Source: Bacteroidetes bacterium UBA1860 (lineage in GTDB: Bacteria; Bacteroidota; Rhodothermia; Balneolales; Balneolaceae). Taken from it: a DNA stretch of 8,911 nucleotides. Of this stretch, positions 5,445 through 8,911 are shown in pieces. How positions within the stretch are numbered: the first letter of the stretch is position 1; each line of letters begins with the position of its first letter. The stretch lies in the NCBI GenBank assembly GCA_002338335.1, contig DDIC01000018.1, forward strand, positions 12,811 through 21,721, read 5' to 3'. A program made the position numbers and the translations under genes. The notes below the pieces were generated by a model. The model was not told the DNA's origin. It worked only from the letters and a program-made list of their open reading frames with translations, and did no database searches.

Positions 5445-6995
5445 ATGAACACACGATTAAATTCTCTTATGAAATTCTCTTTTGTTTGTCTCGTCATGAG
5501 CCTTATAGCCATGCCAACATGGGCCCAAGCCGACCAATCAGTCCATGCACAAGCGAGTGCATCCAAAAATCATGACGATCATATCCCGTTTGACCCTGAT
5601 CATGCCATTGAAAGTGAGCATGAAGTCACCATTCTAGGCGAAAAAGTACCTTACAAAGCCACCACAGGGATGATGCCTGTTTGGGACGCAGATGGACATG
5701 TCGAAGCAGGGGTGTTCTATGTGTATTATGAGCGGACGGATGTGAAGGACAAAACCACACGCCCCATTGTCTTTTCGTTTAATGGGGGTCCTGGCTCAGC
5801 TTCGTTATGGATGCATTTAGGGTACACTGGGCCTCGCATTTTGCATATCGATGATGAAGGGTATCCACTTCAACCCTATGGAGTGAAGGACAACCCTTAC
5901 AGTATACTTGATGTCGCAGATATTGTGTTTGTCGATCCTGTAAATACTGGATTTAGCCGCATTGTGGATAAGGACGTTCCGCGCGATCGATTTTTTAGTG
6001 TGAATGGGGATGTGAGATACTTATCGGAGTGGGTGAGCAACTTTACCTCACGTCAAGGACGATGGGCAGCGCCAAAGTATTTGATTGGAGAAAGCTACGG
6101 CACTGTTCGTGTTTCTGGAATGGCTCTTGCGCTACAACAACGTGAATGGATGCACCTTAATGGGGTGATTCTTGTCTCACCTACAGACTTGGGGATTTCT
6201 CGTGATGGACCTGTCGCTGCGGCCAATTATCTACCCTATTATGCAGCAACTGCATGGTATCATGAGCAGCTTGCCCCAGTTCATCAAAATCGTCTCTTGA
6301 CTGAGTTTTTAGCCGAGGTTGAGGCGTTTACAATTGATGAATTGCTTCCAGCCATGGCCAAGGGAGCTACCATGCCAGAGGAGACACGTCAGGCGATGGC
6401 TGCTCAAATGGAAGATTTCACAAGCATTGATGCCAAAACATATCTTCAAAACAATCTTGCGATGCCAACCTCCTATTTCTGGAAGGAATTGCTTCGAGAC
6501 GAAGGATATACAGTAGGCCGTCTTGATTCACGCTACAAAGGGATTGATGCCAAAGAGGCGGGGGATCGCCCTGATTACAACGCTGAGTTATCCTCGTGGG
6601 AACATTCCTTTACCCCAGCCATCAATATCTATTTGCGTGACGAACTTGGCTACACAACGGACCTGAAATACAATGTGTTTGGCCCCGTCCACCCATGGGA
6701 TCGAAGTGGAAATAATACGGGGGCTAATCTGCGATTAGCGATGGCGGAGAACCCTTACCTCCATGTCTTGACCCAAGCGGGGTATTATGATGGAGCAACT
6801 GATTATTTTAATGCGAAATTCAATATGTGGCACCTAGATCCAAGCGGGAAAATGAAAGACCGAATCTCCTTTGAAGGGTACGAGAGTGGACACATGATGT
6901 ACTTACGCTATGATGATTTGCGCGCAAGCAATCAAAGTCTCCGAGAGTTCATCCAGCGCACCATTCCGGCAGCGGATGAACCCGCAAAGTACTAA
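5445..6995 (+). CDS. Exported serine carboxypeptidase, S10 family
   Basis: This 516-residue alpha/beta-hydrolase is expected to remove C-terminal residues from peptides outside the cytoplasmic membrane. A signal peptide is clear (hydrophobic core about 11-24, 'PTWAQA' cleavage region ending at 29). S10 motifs are present: 'FSFNGGPGSASLWMHLGYTGPR' in two parts (110-120 oxyanion region, 121-131), 'FVDPVNTGFSR' (162-172), 'IGESYGTVR' with nucleophile S217, 'GYYDGATDYF' with catalytic D449, and 'YESGHMMY' with H483. The full triad is therefore intact and the length fits bacterial S10 proteins. The mature N terminus (31-60) is rich in His and Asp. The start could be ATG 5445 or M9 at ATG 5469 ('MKFSFVCLVMSL', a more typical leader). 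No Shine-Dalgarno is seen. It diverges from mgsA and ends 3 bp from the stop of the convergent permease gene. Confidence 0.93.
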   Translation: MNTRLNSLMKFSFVCLVMSLIAMPTWAQADQSVHAQASASKNHDDHIPFDPDHAIESEHEVTILGEKVPYKATTGMMPVWDADGHVEAGVFYVYYERTDVKDKTTRPIVFSFNGGPGSASLWMHLGYTGPRILHIDDEGYPLQPYGVKDNPYSILDVADIVFVDPVNTGFSRIVDKDVPRDRFFSVNGDVRYLSEWVSNFTSRQGRWAAPKYLIGESYGTVRVSGMALALQQREWMHLNGVILVSPTDLGISRDGPVAAANYLPYYAATAWYHEQLAPVHQNRLLTEFLAEVEAFTIDELLPAMAKGATMPEETRQAMAAQMEDFTSIDAKTYLQNNLAMPTSYFWKELLRDEGYTVGRLDSRYKGIDAKEAGDRPDYNAELSSWEHSFTPAINIYLRDELGYTTDLKYNVFGPVHPWDRSGNNTGANLRLAMAENPYLHVLTQAGYYDGATDYFNAKFNMWHLDPSGKMKDRISFEGYESGHMMYLRYDDLRASNQSLREFIQRTIPAADEPAKY

Positions 6996-6998
6996 GGT

Positions 6999-8339
6999 TT
7001 AAGCTGGGCTAGCCTCAAGGTTTGGGGCTGGTCCTTCTGTTTCGGCAACGGACTCTTTTGCATCACCGTTTTTCTCCCAGAAGAACAGGAAGAAAATCAC
7101 AGCGATTGCCAACGCAAAGATCGCTGGCATGACCCAAAATGAAGTGGCTCCTGCGAGCCATCCTTCTGTTGTGGATCCATCCAGCTGGATGCTATCTCCC
7201 CACCAGCCAAGGACATAATTTCCAATCAACATTCCCGCGCCATAGGTCAATAGGTTGAAGAATCCTTGGGCACTCGCTCGAAGATGTCGAGGTGCCTTCC
7301 GGTCGATGTATAACTGACCTGTAACGAAAAAGAAGTCATAACTCACACCATGAAGAGCAATCCCTAGAACCACAAGCGATGCGGAGCTGGGAAAAAGCCC
7401 AAAGAGTAGGTATCGTGCAGTCCAGGCGAGCATACCTATAAGTAGCATCCATTTGACACCCATGCGAGCGAGGAGCACAGGAATCGCGATCATAAAGAGC
7501 ACTTCCGACATTTGCCCGATGGCCATAAACGAAGCAGACTGCTCACCAAATTGAACTGCTGCAACGAAATCGTTCGTACGAGCATAGTAGAAGGCCAAAG
7601 GAATACTGATGGCGAAACTACAGATGGAAAAAATGGCAAAATTGCGATCGGTCAGTAACTTGACAGCGTCTAGGCCTAGTGCATTACCTACACTAAACTC
7701 TTCCCCTTTTTGAGCAGGAGGAGCAGGAGGCAGTGTGAGGCAATAGAATCCATAAATCACCGATATAATGGCAGCCATTTTAAGTGGGATAGCCGTTGCC
7801 TGAGCGTTGGCTTCGCCTGTAATCATTTCAATAAGGGGGATATTTACCCACCCCAAAACGGTCTGTGCAACAATAAATCCTGCTAAAATCCATCCAATAG
7901 TACCCCAGACTCGAATATTAGGGAACTGTTTGTCAGGGTCGTCAATGTTGGCAAAGGCAACTGCGTTGACCAGTGCAAGGGTCGGCATATACAAAAAGAA
8001 ATAGGCAAGCATGAGCCAGATAAAGGTGCCTGGGTCCGTTACTCCAGAAGCATACCACAGTACACATGCTCCAACAATGTGACAGAAAGCCAACACTCTC
8101 TCGGCATTAAAAAATCGATCGGCAATGAGGCCAACGAGCACAGGTGCAAGAAGTCCAGCCCAATTGTGGGTTGCGTAGGCACTTCCAATGATGGAGTTAA
8201 TACCGTCTTCCCCACTAAAAATATTGAGCATGTAGCTGCCCATCGTGACGAAAAAAGCTCCCCAAATAAAGAATTGCATGAACATCATGAGGCTTAGGCG
8301 AAATATAACTGAGCCTGATTGTGATGGTGATTGTGTCAT
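6999..8339 (-). CDS. MFS permease of the nucleoside:H+ symporter family (NupG/XapB-like)
   Basis: This 446-residue inner-membrane transporter has about 12 hydrophobic segments. The N terminus 'LSLMMFMQFFIWGAFFVTMGSY' (15-36, shown here as the first helix) is the hallmark of the nucleoside:H+ symporter family. Other family features are 'GLIADRFFNAERVL' (70-83, the GxxADR loop after helix 2), 'FPNIRVWGTIGWILAG' (139-154), 'IGQMSEVLFM' (274-283), 'HGVSYDFFFVTGQLYID' (330-346) and 'RASAQGFFNLL' (354-364). The C-terminal tail is short, polar and cytoplasmic. In Bacteroidota-type genomes such permeases often sit beside Gfo/Idh/MocA oxidoreductases, as here (divergent, from 8486), so the substrate may be a sugar or glycoside rather than a nucleoside. 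This is inference. Its stop and that of the S10 peptidase gene are 3 bp apart, leaving no room for a terminator between them. Confidence 0.92.
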   Translation of the reverse strand: MTQSPSQSGSVIFRLSLMMFMQFFIWGAFFVTMGSYMLNIFSGEDGINSIIGSAYATHNWAGLLAPVLVGLIADRFFNAERVLAFCHIVGACVLWYASGVTDPGTFIWLMLAYFFLYMPTLALVNAVAFANIDDPDKQFPNIRVWGTIGWILAGFIVAQTVLGWVNIPLIEMITGEANAQATAIPLKMAAIISVIYGFYCLTLPPAPPAQKGEEFSVGNALGLDAVKLLTDRNFAIFSICSFAISIPLAFYYARTNDFVAAVQFGEQSASFMAIGQMSEVLFMIAIPVLLARMGVKWMLLIGMLAWTARYLLFGLFPSSASLVVLGIALHGVSYDFFFVTGQLYIDRKAPRHLRASAQGFFNLLTYGAGMLIGNYVLGWWGDSIQLDGSTTEGWLAGATSFWVMPAIFALAIAVIFFLFFWEKNGDAKESVAETEGPAPNLEASPA

Positions 8340-8485
8340 AGTGTGTTGGAATGAATGAAATGAACCTTAAAAAAGCGTTTTTTTTCGCAGATTTCAAGAG
8401 AGGATGAACTTTAGTACTTTTCATGTCCAATATTTGAGTCAAAAATGGGTCATTCAAGGCCCTAAATGTCCATAAAAACAAGAGC
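8340..8485. promoter_or_regulatory. Divergent control region between the permease and the oxidoreductase, with an A-tract/T-tract
   Basis: This 146-bp region should carry both promoters. Six A, GCG and eight T (8369-8385) form an A/T-tract that is likely bent or flexible DNA and lies 30-45 bp upstream of the permease ATG. A small 11-bp dyad tttga-g-tcaaa lies at about 8432-8442. TTGACT on the minus strand inside it is a fair -35 for the permease, but no good -10 follows at normal spacing. No SD is visible before either gene. Promoter positions are not resolved. Confidence 0.35.
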
Positions 8486-8911
8486 ATGAGTAAGATTCGA
8501 TTAGCAATGGTAGGAGGGGGACAAGGTGCCTTTATAGGTGCTGTCCATAGAACGGCTGCATGGATCGATGGTCAGGCCGAGTTTGTGGCTGGATCCTTTA
8601 GTTCCAACCCTGAGAAGTGCAAGCAGACAGGTCAAGAATTATTTATCGATCCTGATCGTGTGTATGACACCTACTCGCACATGATCGAAGCTGAAGCCTC
8701 AAAACCAGAAGACGAAAGAATTCATGCGGTTTCGATAGTTACACCCAATCACCTTCATGCTGCGCCTGCCCTTGAGGCGATGGCTAAGGGCTTTCATGTG
8801 ATTGTTGATAAACCCATGGCGTTTTCCGTCGAAGAGGCCATTGAGATGGAAAAAGTAGCTCGGCAGCATAACGTATTACTCGCGGTAACCCATACGTACA
8901 GTGGCTATCCG
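8486..8911 (+). CDS. Gfo/Idh/MocA-family NAD(P)-dependent oxidoreductase, N-terminal part (cut by window edge)
   Basis: The first 142 codons are present, open to the right edge, from ATG 8486. The Rossmann fold starts with 'RLAMVGGGQGAFIGAVHR' (5-22), which carries the GGGxGAF dinucleotide loop. 'AVSIVTPNHLHAAPALEAM' (81-99) and 'GFHVIVDKPMAFSVEEA' (102-118) follow; the latter holds the catalytic-site lysine K109 in a DKP version of the usual EKP motif. 'THTYSGYP' (135-142) is typical of the subgroup with the GAFIGAVHR signature. Members oxidise or isomerise sugars, inositols or glycosides; the substrate-binding C-terminal domain is outside the window. Pairing with a divergent permease suggests a small uptake and oxidation unit. 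Family call is firm and the substrate is unknown. Confidence 0.93.
   Translation, partial: MSKIRLAMVGGGQGAFIGAVHRTAAWIDGQAEFVAGSFSSNPEKCKQTGQELFIDPDRVYDTYSHMIEAEASKPEDERIHAVSIVTPNHLHAAPALEAMAKGFHVIVDKPMAFSVEEAIEMEKVARQHNVLLAVTHTYSGYP

Noticed and set aside
8215..8487. 90-codon minus-strand open frame across the permease start and its upstream region
   Set aside because: Overlaps the permease coding start in another frame and fills a region expected to hold promoters; no family resemblance.
1..8911. CRISPR array, insertion sequence, prophage, toxin-antitoxin or defence genes
   Set aside because: No regularly spaced repeats, transposase or integrase motifs, terminal inverted repeats or target-site duplications were seen; all sizeable frames have housekeeping or metabolic assignments except DUF2452.

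Overview
The window looks like ordinary chromosomal DNA from a free-living bacterium of the Bacteroidota/Rhodothermota/Balneolota (FCB) group. This placement is inference. It rests on a DUF2452 gene (a family I know mainly from Bacteroidota), a MerR regulator with the 'LRYWET.FP.L.P' signature common in that group, lipoproteins with short leaders, a near absence of Shine-Dalgarno sequences, four tRNA genes with no encoded CCA, and a nucleoside-symporter-type permease next to a Gfo/Idh/MocA oxidoreductase. GC content looks moderate, in the mid-40s percent by eye. The genus cannot be named from this window.

Layout. Positions 1-309 (minus) hold the start of a MerR-type regulator that runs off the left edge. 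It diverges, across 29 bp, from a membrane-anchored family 2 glycosyltransferase of the dolichol/undecaprenyl-phosphate type (339-1331, plus). A four-gene tRNA cluster follows on the minus strand, in transcription order Arg(TCT), Cys(GCA), Glu(TTC), His(GTG), at 1765-1384. About 210 bp without a gene separate it from a DUF2452 gene of unknown function (1978-2421, minus). Two PhoD-like metallophosphoesterase lipoproteins then sit back to back and diverge (2543-3622 minus; 3785-4960 plus). The second overlaps the 3' end of methylglyoxal synthase mgsA (4887-5420, minus) by 74 bp, tail to tail. mgsA diverges from an exported serine carboxypeptidase of family S10 (5445-6995, plus). That gene meets, tail to tail with a 3-bp gap, a nucleoside:H+ symporter-type MFS permease (6999-8339, minus). 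The permease diverges from a Gfo/Idh/MocA oxidoreductase (8486 to the right edge, plus).

How the genes work together. Most protein genes are single units facing alternate directions, so divergent promoter regions (310-338, 3623-3784, about 5358-5468, 8340-8485) carry most of the control information. The two PhoD-like lipoproteins and the S10 peptidase suggest scavenging of phosphate esters and peptides outside the inner membrane. The permease and oxidoreductase pair suggests uptake and oxidation of a sugar or nucleoside-like substrate. mgsA provides the methylglyoxal bypass of lower glycolysis.

I see no CRISPR array, transposase, phage gene, toxin-antitoxin pair or recognisable defence system, and nothing that amounts to a new biological system. 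The points most worth checking are: arginine codon use in the second phoD-like gene that is unlike its neighbours; the 74-bp overlap in which the tail of MgsA is encoded; the dyads between the two phoD-like genes; a near-consensus promoter whose -10 reads on both strands and bears on the mgsA and peptidase starts; and the start of the DUF2452 gene, where an in-frame ATG is followed at codon 3 by a stop.
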